Source: Apopatosoma sp963618495
GTDB lineage: Bacteria > Bacillota > Clostridia > Oscillospirales > CAG-272
Assembly: GCA_963618495.1 (NCBI GenBank)
Contig: CAVESF010000007.1
Location: 5,973 to 69,972, forward strand
DNA: 64,000 nt
Direction: 5' to 3'
Part shown: one piece after another, positions 30,487-39,589 of the stretch
Layout: every line of letters begins with the position of its first letter
Position numbering within the stretch: position 1 is the stretch's first letter
The notes under the pieces: model-generated
What the model was told of the DNA's origin: nothing
The model's database searches: none
What the model saw: the letters and a program-made list of their open reading frames with translations, nothing else
Translations under genes and position numbers: made by a program

Positions 30487-32490
30487 TCATCTCCTGCCGA
30501 AATATTCATTGTAATGAGGTGCGCTTTCATAGTCCGTAGCCTCGATGCCGTGCCTTGTCGCCCAGATGTGCGGCGCGGAACGCTTCAGGTAGCAGACATA
30601 CGCGAAGTTCTCCGGTACTCCTGCGAAATTATCGTCGTCTATCTCCACCCAGCCGTTTGCCGCCGTGGAAATGGAAAAGAGTTCGAGCGATGAGCAATTG
30701 TTGAAAGCTCCCGCGCCGACGCTCCGCACATTTTCATGCAGGAAAACCGCGCGGATATCGTCTCTGCCCTCAAATACACCGTCGCCTACGGCAGTCACGG
30801 CATATTCCTCGCCATGGTAAACCACGGCTGTCGGCAGTACATAGACATCGCTCTCAAATCGGTAAATCTCACCTGCCGAAAGCACCTCGGGCAGGGCTAT
30901 AAGCCTTGCCGTGAGCGAATCCTCGTCCAGCTCGTATACCGCGCCGCGCGAATCCTCGCGCGAGGTGAGCATTATTTCATTATATATCACATCGCAATAC
31001 CAGTTTGCGCTGTAGCCGAGCACCGAAAGGTCGGCTCTGCGCTTTCCCGACACAGCAAAGTTATATTCCGGGTCGCCGTATACGCGGCAGATGCGCTCTT
31101 CCGTGAAAAGCACCGCGGCATAGTCCTCTATCGCGTCTATCTCGTCGCCTATTTCGTATTTTTCCCTGAAATTTATCACTCCGAGCATGCCGTATTTCCA
31201 TTTTGTGTAGGGAACATCGTTTTTCAGGCAGTAGCGCGCCGTGGTTTTGCCATCAGCCGTATAGACGAAAAGCGAAGCCGCCGAAAAGGCTTTTTCCCCT
31301 ATATATTCGGGGGAGGCGGGCGCAACGATATATCCGAGACTGTCGCAATCGCGGAAAGCGTCGTCGCCGATGTAGTTTACGCCTGCGCCCAGCACGATAC
31401 AGCCGGAAAGGTAAGTGCAACCCTTGAAAGCACCGTCGCCTATATATTCAAGTGACGGCGGAAGCTCGACAGACTCAAGAAAATCGCACCTTGCGAAGGC
31501 ATAATGCCCGATATATGCGGTTTTTTCGGGGATGTATACCTCAAAGAGCAGTCCGCAATCGGAGAGAAGCCCGTCGGAGATGACGGTATTTTCCTCCGGC
31601 AGGCGGAGTGAGCGCAGACTGCGGCAGTAGGCAAAGCAGTTTGCTCCTATTTCGCAATATTTCTTCGGCAGGTCGGCGCTTTTCATCCTTTCGCATTCGT
31701 AAAAGGCACCAGCGCCTATCTCCGAGACATAAAGGCATGAAATCCCCGTGAGATTTTCATTGCCGCGGAAAGCATAGTCGGCTATGGCATAGACGGGATA
31801 TTCCGCTCCGCCCGTTTTTACCGCGCGCGGCACGGAAATCTTGCCGTGCGTGCCCTTTCCGCTTTTCAGGACGGCGCCTTTATCATTGATTTCATAGAGT
31901 ACGCCGTCGGGCGCGCGCATATTTTCGTCAAGCTCGGGGATGTATTCGCCGCGCACGGTGACAGTTACCTCTGCCGAAAAGGAGTCGCAGGAAAATTCCA
32001 CAGTCGCCTCTCCCTCGGCGGAAAAATCGTATGTTATCTCCACTGCGCTCTCGGGCAGGTTTACTCTGCTTCCGTCAAGAAGCCCATACACATCAAAATC
32101 CGAGAAAGCTATCGGCTCGCCGATGGCATAGACGGTTTTGCCGAGGATATCTGCCGCGAGGGAATCTATTTTAAGCAAAGTCAGGACGATGATGTATTCT
32201 TCACCGTTTTTTGCCCGCAGAGTGAGACGGTTTTCGCCCGTGAGCGGGATATATTCATCGCCATCTTCATAAAGCTCGCCGTCGTCGGCTTCAATCTCAA
32301 AAGCAAGATTGCATTTGATATAGTCGGAAAAGCGGAAGCTTTCCGTATTTACAAAGGCGGCGCGAATTGTCTCTTCTTCGAAATAAAACGGGGAGAATAG
32401 AGATATATCCGCTTTTTTGTTTTCTTTTCCGCAGGAAGAGAAAAGCAGGACAAATATGAGAATCATAATCAGCGGCAATCGCTTTTTCAT
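30487..32490 (-). CDS. BspA-type leucine-rich repeat lipoprotein
   Basis: 667 aa. The signal peptide ends LLFSSC, a lipobox. An N-terminal Ig-like/bacterial Big domain region (EITYDFSAEGEATVEFSCDS) is followed by LRR_5 repeats of the BspA/Treponema type (AIDYAFRGNENLTGISCLYV, IGAGAFYECERMKSADLP, YIGDGAFKGCTYLSGCI) and a last set near the C-terminus. BspA-type repeats mediate adhesion or surface binding in gut and oral bacteria. It is predicted to be anchored to the outer face of the membrane. It is followed directly by malQ. The large secreted protein at 44947-48363 has the same repeat type. Confidence 0.88.
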   Translation of the reverse strand: MKKRLPLIMILIFVLLFSSCGKENKKADISLFSPFYFEEETIRAAFVNTESFRFSDYIKCNLAFEIEADDGELYEDGDEYIPLTGENRLTLRAKNGEEYIIVLTLLKIDSLAADILGKTVYAIGEPIAFSDFDVYGLLDGSRVNLPESAVEITYDFSAEGEATVEFSCDSFSAEVTVTVRGEYIPELDENMRAPDGVLYEINDKGAVLKSGKGTHGKISVPRAVKTGGAEYPVYAIADYAFRGNENLTGISCLYVSEIGAGAFYECERMKSADLPKKYCEIGANCFAYCRSLRSLRLPEENTVISDGLLSDCGLLFEVYIPEKTAYIGHYAFARCDFLESVELPPSLEYIGDGAFKGCTYLSGCIVLGAGVNYIGDDAFRDCDSLGYIVAPASPEYIGEKAFSAASLFVYTADGKTTARYCLKNDVPYTKWKYGMLGVINFREKYEIGDEIDAIEDYAAVLFTEERICRVYGDPEYNFAVSGKRRADLSVLGYSANWYCDVIYNEIMLTSREDSRGAVYELDEDSLTARLIALPEVLSAGEIYRFESDVYVLPTAVVYHGEEYAVTAVGDGVFEGRDDIRAVFLHENVRSVGAGAFNNCSSLELFSISTAANGWVEIDDDNFAGVPENFAYVCYLKRSAPHIWATRHGIEATDYESAPHYNEYFGRR

Positions 32491-32666
32491 GATGAGAATC
32501 CTCTTTTCCGAGATATTTTTATATGATAATTATACACGAAAATTGTCTTTTAGTCAATATCATGTTTTTTGTAATATTTGCGCCGCGGGACAAATATATA
32601 TATGACGAGAAAATAAAAAGAAAGCGCCGCGGTGTGCTGTCTTAAAACTTGCCAAGGAGGCTACAG

Positions 32667-34136
32667 ATGAGTATTTACAGCGATATAGCAACCAGAACGA
32701 ACGGCGATATTTACATAGGCGTTGTCGGTCCGGTGCGGACAGGAAAATCAACTTTTATCAAAAAATTCATGGAGACGCTCGTCATACCGAATATCAGAAA
32801 CGATTATGACCGCAAACGCGCAAAGGACGAGATGCCGCAGAGCGCCGCAGGCAAAACCGTCATGACAACAGAGCCGAAATTCATTCCCGATGAAGCCGTG
32901 GAGATCTCTCTCGACGGCGGCGCTTCGCTTTTTGTGAAGATGATAGACTGCGTAGGCTATATCGTTCCCGAGGCACTCGGCGGCGAGGAGGACAATAAAC
33001 CGCGCATGGTTATGACTCCATGGTCGAGCGAGAGCATGCCTTTTGAGGCGGCGGCGGAGATGGGCACGAGCAAGGTTATAAAGGAACATTCCACGATAGG
33101 CGTGCTTGTCACCTGCGACGGTTCTTTCGGCGAATTTTCGCGCGAAAACTATGAGGAGAGCGAGCGCAAGGTGGCAGAGGAGCTGAAAGCGATACATAAG
33201 CCTTTTGTCATCATAATCAATTCGGCAACGCCCGAGGCGCAGAGCTCGGTGGAACTGGCGCTTCGCCTCGAGGAGGAATACGGCGCGCCCGTCGCTCTCG
33301 TGAACTGCCTTGACCTCGACGCTTCCGATATACGCCATATACTTGAGCTTGTGCTACTCGAATTTCCGATAACGGAGGTTCGCATGAAGCTGCCTGATTT
33401 CATGGATGCGCTCGGCGAGGATAATTATATCCGCCGCAGTGTCTATGATACCCTGCTGACCTGCGCTTCGAAAATAGAAAAGACGGGTGATGTCCGCGAG
33501 GCTTTTGCGGGCGCTTCTGACAATGAATATATAGATAATGTGCGCAGTGAGAAGATAAATCTTGCGACGGGCGCGGCAGAACTTGAGGTTGTCCCCGCAA
33601 AGGGACTTTTCTATAAGATAATCGGCGACCTCACGGGAATGACGATAGGCGATGACGGTGCGCTCATGTCCACGCTCGTCGAGCTTTCCGAGATGAAAAA
33701 GGAATATGACAAGGTGAAAACGGCTCTTGCTTCCGTAAACGAAACGGGCTACGGCGTAGTCACACCCGATATAGAGGATATGAAACTGGAGGAGCCGGAG
33801 GTTGTCAGACAGTCGGGCGGCTATGCCGTGAAACTCCGCGCCACAGCGCCGTCTATCCATATGATAAAGGCAAATATCGCGGCGGAGGTTTCGCCTGTCG
33901 TCGGTACGGAACAGCAATCGGAAAATCTCGTCCGCTTCCTGCTCAGCGAATTTGAAAAGGCGCCGGGCAAGATATGGGAGACGAATATCTTCGGGAAATC
34001 GCTCTATGATCTCATTTCCGAGGGACTTTCGGGCAAGCTTGCAAATGTCCCCGAGGACGCCCGCGAAAAGCTATCGAAAACGCTCGAGCGCGTCATCAAT
34101 GAGGGCAGCGGCGGACTTCTCTGCATTATATTATAA
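32667..34136 (+). CDS. spoIVA: Stage IV sporulation protein A, spore coat assembly ATPase
   Basis: 489 aa, the family length, from the ATG at 32667 (AAGGAGG). SpoIVA polymerises by ATP hydrolysis on the forespore surface and forms the basement layer of the coat. The N-terminal TRAFAC-type domain has the Walker A GVVGPVRTGKSTFIKKFME; MIDCVGYIVPEALGGEEDNK and the sensor-region TCDGSFGEF follow. The C-terminus ends SGGLLCIIL, as in other SpoIVA proteins. It is an early mother-cell gene in Firmicutes, but I could not make out a clear sigma-E promoter. It confirms the organism or its lineage forms endospores. Confidence 0.97.
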   Translation: MSIYSDIATRTNGDIYIGVVGPVRTGKSTFIKKFMETLVIPNIRNDYDRKRAKDEMPQSAAGKTVMTTEPKFIPDEAVEISLDGGASLFVKMIDCVGYIVPEALGGEEDNKPRMVMTPWSSESMPFEAAAEMGTSKVIKEHSTIGVLVTCDGSFGEFSRENYEESERKVAEELKAIHKPFVIIINSATPEAQSSVELALRLEEEYGAPVALVNCLDLDASDIRHILELVLLEFPITEVRMKLPDFMDALGEDNYIRRSVYDTLLTCASKIEKTGDVREAFAGASDNEYIDNVRSEKINLATGAAELEVVPAKGLFYKIIGDLTGMTIGDDGALMSTLVELSEMKKEYDKVKTALASVNETGYGVVTPDIEDMKLEEPEVVRQSGGYAVKLRATAPSIHMIKANIAAEVSPVVGTEQQSENLVRFLLSEFEKAPGKIWETNIFGKSLYDLISEGLSGKLANVPEDAREKLSKTLERVINEGSGGLLCIIL

Positions 34137-34150
34137 AGTATGAATATCAT

Positions 34151-34188
34151 AATCCCCTCGTGCGGATATGCCGCACGGGGGGATTTTT
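34151..34188 (+). terminator. Intrinsic terminator of spoIVA
   Basis: CGTGCGG and CCGCACG form the stem with outer AATCCCC/GGGGATT pairing, and five Ts follow. Confidence 0.8.
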
Positions 34189-34284
34189 CGCCGTGCGCTG
34201 TCTTCGCGAAAAGCACGCATCGCGCGAAGTATATTTTTCTCATTTTGCAAAATAATAAAAACAAAAAAGCAAAGGCGGATAAAA

Positions 34285-35763
34285 ATGGAAAATTATGACG
34301 GAATAAAAGCGGCGGTAAAGGGGATATTTGCGGATGCAGCCGATTTTCGCGAAAGGGAGATAACGCTCGGGCAGCTTCGCCTTTCGGTGATGTATCTGAG
34401 CAATTATTCCTCCAAGCGCATGATAACGGAATATATCATATCGCCCGTTTGCCACGCGTATGAGGAGGGCGCATTTTCCGGCGGCAAGGAGCGGGAATTT
34501 TCGCCGGAATCGGCGATAACCTGCTCGTCGGTCTTGGATATAGCGGACACGGACGGGGCAAAAGAAGCTATACTGGAAGGCTCATGCCTTGTTCTCTGCA
34601 CATACGGCGGTGGCGGATGCCGCATGCTCTCGGTATCGACAAAAAACGAAGAGGGGCGCTCTGTCACGGAGCCGGAGACGGAAAATGTCATCCGCGGTGC
34701 GCACGAGGGCTTTGTCGAGAGCGGTGAGCAGAATGCCATGCTCCTGCGGCGGCGGCTGAAAACGGAACGGCTGAAGAAGATAGATATGCAGATAGGGGCG
34801 CTTACGAAAACTTCTGTTTCCGTCATGTATATCGACGGCATAGCCGACGCCTATGTGATAAGCGAACTGCTATCGCGATTGCGCGCGATAAAGGCGGACA
34901 GCATACTCGATTCGGGCTATATCGAGCTTTATATACAGGACGGCGGCTATTCGCTTTATCCCACGGTCGGCAATTCCGAGCGACCCGACAAGGTGGCGGC
35001 AAAAATGCTCGAGGGACGCGCCGCCGTGATAGTGGACGGTTCACCTGTAGTGCTGACCGTACCGTATCTTTTCTGCGAGGCGCTTCAGGTGACGGAGGAC
35101 TATTCCAAAAGCGTCTTTTACGCCTGCTTTGTGCGCCTGCTCCGCTTCGTCGCGATGACAATCGGCATATATCTGCCTGCGCTTTTTGTGGCGCTGACGG
35201 TATGGCATCCCTCCCAGCTTCCCGCCGCCTTTGAAGAAGCCCTGCTGAAATCGCGCGAGGGAATGCATTTTTCGATATTTGCCGAGGTGATACTGATTTT
35301 TCTGCTCTTTGAGATAGTGCGCGAGGTGGGACTCCGCATGCCGAAAGCTGTCGGCAGTGCGGTAGGGCTTGTCGGTTCGCTCATTCTCGGGGAAAGCGCA
35401 GTGAAAGCGGGAATCGCTTCGTCTACCGTGATGGTTTTCGTCGCGCTTGCCGCCGTATGCAATTTCATCGCGCCGCCTTATATGAATCCGAATGTGATAT
35501 ATCGTCTTGCGATGATACTCGCGGCGGGTGCTTTCGGGCTCTTCGGCTTTTCCGCGGCACTTGCGCTGAGCATGGTCTCGTTCTGCTCGAAAAAGAGCTT
35601 CGGCGTGCCGTATCTCTATCCGCTCGCGCCGATGGATTTCAGCGCCATGCAGGACAGCGTCTTCATGCTCCCCGTATGGAAGATGAAATATTCGCCCTCG
35701 GCACTCTCCGGTAAGCGCATGATACGCACATACGGCAGGAAAAAGGAGGATACGGAAAGATGA
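34285..35763 (+). CDS. GerA-family spore germination protein, A subunit
   Basis: 492 aa from the ATG at 34285 (weak AAAGGCGG site). The family's N-terminal cytoplasmic domain (residues about 1-280) includes VMYIDGIADAYVISELLSRL. The GerA membrane core has five helices (VRLLRFVAMTIGIYLPALFV, FSIFAEVILIFLLFEIVREV, GSAVGLVGSLILGESAVKAG, YMNPNVIYRLAMILAAGAFG). The A subunit pairs with a B subunit (next gene, 4-nt overlap) and normally a C lipoprotein in an inner-membrane germinant receptor channel. No C subunit gene follows. Confidence 0.9.
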   Translation: MENYDGIKAAVKGIFADAADFREREITLGQLRLSVMYLSNYSSKRMITEYIISPVCHAYEEGAFSGGKEREFSPESAITCSSVLDIADTDGAKEAILEGSCLVLCTYGGGGCRMLSVSTKNEEGRSVTEPETENVIRGAHEGFVESGEQNAMLLRRRLKTERLKKIDMQIGALTKTSVSVMYIDGIADAYVISELLSRLRAIKADSILDSGYIELYIQDGGYSLYPTVGNSERPDKVAAKMLEGRAAVIVDGSPVVLTVPYLFCEALQVTEDYSKSVFYACFVRLLRFVAMTIGIYLPALFVALTVWHPSQLPAAFEEALLKSREGMHFSIFAEVILIFLLFEIVREVGLRMPKAVGSAVGLVGSLILGESAVKAGIASSTVMVFVALAAVCNFIAPPYMNPNVIYRLAMILAAGAFGLFGFSAALALSMVSFCSKKSFGVPYLYPLAPMDFSAMQDSVFMLPVWKMKYSPSALSGKRMIRTYGRKKEDTER

Positions 35764-36770
35764 TAAAAAAGCGCAAGAGAGACGGGCTTTCGCTGCCCGC
35801 GCTCTTCTTTTCTCTTTTCTTCTGCGGCGTTTCGGGACTGTATATCTACGGCGTGCGCGATTTTTCTTCCCTCGCTTTTTATATCCTTGTTTCGCTCGCG
35901 ATAAGTCTCGCCGCGACGCTCGGCGCGCACAGGCAGAGCGGAAATCTCTGTCTCTATTTTGAATCCGGCATCGGCAGAGGTGCCGCACCTCTCTTCTGCG
36001 GACTCATCGCGGCGATGACGGCGGTTTCGCTCGCGTGCGACGCCGTTTCGCTCTGCATACGCATAAGCTCCGTTTATGGCGGATACGGCGGCGCGGTCTT
36101 TCTCATCATCGTGCTTGTCTGCGTATGGTCGGCAATGCGCGGCGCGGGTGCCGTTTCGGGCGGCGCACAGATAAGCGTCATGATAGCCGCGCCGCTTGCC
36201 CTGCTCGCGCTTTTCTCACATCCATCGCTGTATATCTGTACCTATGAGGACGCATACGGCGCGCTGAATGCCCTCGGCGGAATGGGCACAGTATTCTGCC
36301 TCGTTTCGCATACCTTCTGCGGCGGCGATCCCGATATAACGGCGGCGTTCGGTGCACGCTCGAAAGTACCCGAAAACAGGGTGCTCTCCGTGCTTGCCGT
36401 TTCCTGCGGCGCTTTCATCTCGGCGGCTGTGTTTCATGCGCTCGTCGCCCACGCGGCGTATACAGAGGGCGTGAAAATATTCTTCATTTTCGCCGAATGG
36501 ATATTCTCCTTTATCAGACTCGGCGCATATGCTTTCACCGTGCGCGACTGCGCCGTCTCACAGAGGAGTACGGTGGCGAAAACCGCGGTTTCCGCTGTGA
36601 TATGGCTTTCCTTTACGGTAACGATTGCCGCTCTTTCACGCGGCGGGCGCGCCTGCCGGCTTCTCTTTGATATTGCCGCCGTCGTGAATGTATTTTTTGT
36701 CGTCATGCTCGCCGCCGATGTGCTTTTTATCACGAAAAGGAACCGCCGCGGCGTAGCAAAAAGAGAATAA
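35760..36770 (+). CDS. GerAB-like spore germination permease subunit
   Basis: 336 aa. Its ATG overlaps the stop of the A subunit (ATGA), so it is translationally coupled. Ten hydrophobic helices, the APC-superfamily pattern of GerAB (first block LSLPALFFSLFFCGVSGLYI, later MGTVFCLVSHTFCGGDPDIT). The B subunit contains the germinant-binding site in Bacillus GerB3-type receptors. Similarity is weaker than for the A subunit, but the partner, length, topology and position support the call. It is followed by cell-wall binding proteins rather than a GerC lipoprotein. Confidence 0.8.
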   Translation: MIKKRKRDGLSLPALFFSLFFCGVSGLYIYGVRDFSSLAFYILVSLAISLAATLGAHRQSGNLCLYFESGIGRGAAPLFCGLIAAMTAVSLACDAVSLCIRISSVYGGYGGAVFLIIVLVCVWSAMRGAGAVSGGAQISVMIAAPLALLALFSHPSLYICTYEDAYGALNALGGMGTVFCLVSHTFCGGDPDITAAFGARSKVPENRVLSVLAVSCGAFISAAVFHALVAHAAYTEGVKIFFIFAEWIFSFIRLGAYAFTVRDCAVSQRSTVAKTAVSAVIWLSFTVTIAALSRGGRACRLLFDIAAVVNVFFVVMLAADVLFITKRNRRGVAKRE

Positions 36771-36844
36771 TGCCATATAATGAGACAGTGGGCGGACTTT
36801 CATTTTTTTGCGGAAGTCCGCACGAAGCCGAAAGGAGAAATTTT

Positions 36845-37255
36845 ATGGCAGAAAATTCATCTGTGGGATATCTCATAGTGCAGGTCTCGTCCGCATTCGG
36901 CGCAATGCCGATACCGAATGCCACGGTCGCCGTGCGCACGGTGACGGACGGCGTGCCGAAAATATATTCGGTCATGGTCACCGACAACGACGGCAGAACT
37001 GATGTGCTCGCCATCCCCGCGCCCGACCCGTCGCTTTCGCTCATCCCGGGAAGTACGACGCTTCCGTATTCCGTAGTCAATATAGAGGTGGCGGCAGACG
37101 GATATTACGGTTATACTGCGCTGAATGTACCCATATTTGCGGAGCAGACCTCCATTCAGAGCGTAAACGCCATTCCGATACCCGACTCGCAGAATTTTGC
37201 CGTCAATCCCGACCTTAATCTGACGGTGAATGAGAGCGAGCCGCCGAATCTCTGA
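36845..37255 (+). CDS. Carboxypeptidase-regulatory-like/Ig-fold protein of the germination cluster
   Basis: 136 aa from the ATG at 36845 (AAAGGAG). There is no signal peptide or membrane helix. The sequence follows the pattern VGYLIVQVSSAFGAMPIPNA...VMVTDNDGRTDVLAIPAP...YSVVNIEVAADGYYGYTALN, a transthyretin-like or carboxypeptidase regulatory beta-sandwich. It sits directly before a SpoIID/peptidoglycan-binding protein, a pairing I recall from other Clostridia. Expression in the mother cell would explain the absence of an export signal. A structural coat or cortex role is inference. Confidence 0.7.
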   Translation: MAENSSVGYLIVQVSSAFGAMPIPNATVAVRTVTDGVPKIYSVMVTDNDGRTDVLAIPAPDPSLSLIPGSTTLPYSVVNIEVAADGYYGYTALNVPIFAEQTSIQSVNAIPIPDSQNFAVNPDLNLTVNESEPPNL

Positions 37256-37269
37256 CAGGAGGAAAAGCA

Positions 37270-38715
37270 ATGGATATTTATCCCGTCATTCCAGAAACGA
37301 TAACGGTACATCTCGGCGCGCCCGATTCCGCCGCCGCAAATATCACCGTCGGCTTTCCGGATTACATAAAAAATGTCGCCTCGAGCGAGGTCTATCCCAC
37401 ATGGCCGGAAAACGCCATACGGGCAAATATTTATGCGCAGATATCCTTTGCGCTGAACAGAATATATACCGAGCATTATCCGTCGCTCGGCTATGATTTC
37501 GATATCACAAATTCCACGGCTTATGACCAATCATTTGTAAACGGAAGGGAAGTTTTCGAAAACATAAGTCAGATGGTGGATGAAATCTTCAATAGCTATA
37601 TCAGGCGGGAAAATTCGATAGAGCCGCTTTTCGCCGCGTATTGCAACGGTACGACAGTCACATGCGACGGGCTTTCGCAATGGGGCAGCGTCGCTCTTGC
37701 CGAGCAGGGACTCGCGCCTTATGATATACTCGTAAATTACTACGGCGACGATATAGAGCTTGTCACCGATGCGCCTGTCGCAAATATAGAGCCGTCGCTT
37801 CCTGCGGGTTCCATCATGCTCGGCTATTACGGCAACAATGTGCGCTTTATCCAGGTGCGACTGAACAGAATATCGGCAAATTATCCGTCGATTCCGAAAA
37901 TTCAGCCGGTAGACGGCATTTTCGGACCCGAAACGGAAGCCGCCGTAAAGGAATTTCAGCGTATTTTCAATCTCACGCAGGATGGAATTGTCGGTCCCGC
38001 AACATGGTATAAAATACAGTTTGTTTTCAATTCGGTGAAGCGACTGAGCGAAATACAGAGCGAGGGTGTGCTGATAAGCGAGGTGCAACGGCTTTTTCCG
38101 GACAGTCTCCGGCTCGGCGACAGCGGAAACGGCGTTTCCGTGGTGCAGTATTTTCTGCGCATAGTCGGGCTTTTTAATCCCGATATACCCGTCATTGAGG
38201 TCACGGGAACATACGACGAGGCGACGGCGGAGGCAGTCCGCGCCTTTCAGGAGCAGTACGGACTGACGCAGACGGGCGCGATGGATGAGGAAACATGGTA
38301 TGCGCTCTTTGACGCTTATACCGGCGTCGTCGCTACCGTAACGCCCGAAGAGCTCGGCGTTTCAAGCGAACCCTTCCCGGGGCGCTTTCTCAGGCTCGGC
38401 TTTGAGGGAGATGATGTGCTCACACTGCAAAAATATCTGAATGCCGCAGGCAAGGAATACGGGCAGATACCGACCGTTCCCGAGGATGGCATTTTCGGCG
38501 AGGAAACGCGCGATGCGGTTTATGCCGCGCAGGCTATCTTTGACCTCCCGATAACGGGAACGGTCGGTCCGCTTCTCTGGAGTGCGCTTGCCAATATCTA
38601 TACATATGCAGAGAGCGGAAATGCCCGCGTCGCGGGGCAATATCCGGGAAACAGCGATAATTTTTCTTATTCCGAGACGGAAAATACAGACGAAAGCGGT
38701 GGCGCAAATGGATGA
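37270..38715 (+). CDS. SpoIID-like domain protein with three peptidoglycan-binding repeats
   Basis: 481 aa with an AGGAGG site. The N-terminal ~180 residues carry a SpoIID/LytB-like domain (ANIYAQISFALNRIYTEHYP, EPLFAAYCNGTTVTCDGLSQ, GSVALAEQG). PG_binding_1 repeats follow at about 185-260, 275-355 and 375-450, with signatures VDGIFGPETEAAVKEFQRIF, GTYDEATAEAVRAFQEQYGL and EDGIFGEETRDAVYAAQ. SpoIID-type domains cut glycan strands by lytic transglycosylation; here the catalytic Glu position is not verified. No signal peptide is seen. It is third in the germination cluster and overlaps the next gene by 8 nt. Confidence 0.85.
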   Translation: MDIYPVIPETITVHLGAPDSAAANITVGFPDYIKNVASSEVYPTWPENAIRANIYAQISFALNRIYTEHYPSLGYDFDITNSTAYDQSFVNGREVFENISQMVDEIFNSYIRRENSIEPLFAAYCNGTTVTCDGLSQWGSVALAEQGLAPYDILVNYYGDDIELVTDAPVANIEPSLPAGSIMLGYYGNNVRFIQVRLNRISANYPSIPKIQPVDGIFGPETEAAVKEFQRIFNLTQDGIVGPATWYKIQFVFNSVKRLSEIQSEGVLISEVQRLFPDSLRLGDSGNGVSVVQYFLRIVGLFNPDIPVIEVTGTYDEATAEAVRAFQEQYGLTQTGAMDEETWYALFDAYTGVVATVTPEELGVSSEPFPGRFLRLGFEGDDVLTLQKYLNAAGKEYGQIPTVPEDGIFGEETRDAVYAAQAIFDLPITGTVGPLLWSALANIYTYAESGNARVAGQYPGNSDNFSYSETENTDESGGANG

Positions 38716-39217
38716 AATATATGAGCTTCAGGTGATGCTTCGGCGCATAGCGCAGATTGATAAATGCATTGATGTGGTCAATCCCTCGGGAGTATACGAC
38801 AGGGAAACGGCGGATGCCGTTTCCGAATTGCAGGGGCAGAACGGACTTCCCGTGACAGGCAGAGTGGATAATGCCACATGGGATATGATAACGGCACTTT
38901 TCACCGTTGCCGTTGGCAGGGTAACGGGCGGCGGCACTCCGCTTTATGTTTTTCCTCATGCAAATTATGCGGTGAACGCAGGTGAAATAAGCGATATTGT
39001 GATGGCGGTGCAGCTGATACTCAGTGCGCTATCGCATGTATATGACGACTACTATGAAATTTCCCCGAGCGGCGTGTATAATACCGAAACCAAGGATGCC
39101 GTCACGCACTTCCAGGGGATAAACCGATTGCCGCAGACAGGCATTGTAGATGCCAAAACATGGGATGCCATGGCGACGAATTATAATGCGTTTGTGAATA
39201 ATCCGTACTATGAATAG
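38708..39217 (+). CDS. Two-repeat peptidoglycan-binding protein
   Basis: 169 aa from the ATG at 38708, which overlaps the previous stop by 8 nt, so translation is likely coupled. Two PG_binding_1 repeats make up the whole protein: SGVYDRETADAVSELQGQNG then LPVTGRVDNATWDMI, and SGVYNTETKDAVTHFQGINR then LPQTGIVDAKTWDAM. No export signal. It would bind the spore cortex or coat-proximal wall in partnership with the SpoIID-like protein. No terminator is evident immediately after it. Confidence 0.8.
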   Translation: MDEIYELQVMLRRIAQIDKCIDVVNPSGVYDRETADAVSELQGQNGLPVTGRVDNATWDMITALFTVAVGRVTGGGTPLYVFPHANYAVNAGEISDIVMAVQLILSALSHVYDDYYEISPSGVYNTETKDAVTHFQGINRLPQTGIVDAKTWDAMATNYNAFVNNPYYE

Positions 39218-39273
39218 GGAGTGCGGGGGGATTTCTGACAATCCGAAAAGAAACATAAAGAAACTTTTTGCCT

Positions 39274-39303
39274 CTCGCGCTTTTCGTCAGTGAAAAGCGC
39301 GAG
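39274..39303 (+). repeat. Palindromic element, perfect 12-bp stem
   Basis: CTCGCGCTTTTC and GAAAAGCGCGAG flank the loop GTCAGT. It is the best-preserved copy; others are at 16758-16783, 17249-17274 and a half-site at 55497-55520. The rest of 39218-39589 shows no gene. Confidence 0.8.
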
Positions 39304-39589
39304 AAAGAGCAAGGATTTTTGTGTATCTTGCGGGTCGTCGCAGGCGCCGAACCATACAAGATAAAATCCCATTTTCCCCCAAGCAGCTAAAACAAAAAAT
39401 GCCAATCAGATATTTTTTGCATGTGCAGGCGCAAAAGAAATATCAAAAAACTCACCTCCGAATTTTTTCAAGGAAAAACTTGCAAAATGCTTTTCCGCAT
39501 AAAATTATTCATTCCTTCAAACAATTTTAATGCGCAATTATACGCTTAAAATAAAAATACCATATAGTTTACACAAGGAAGGAATTTCA

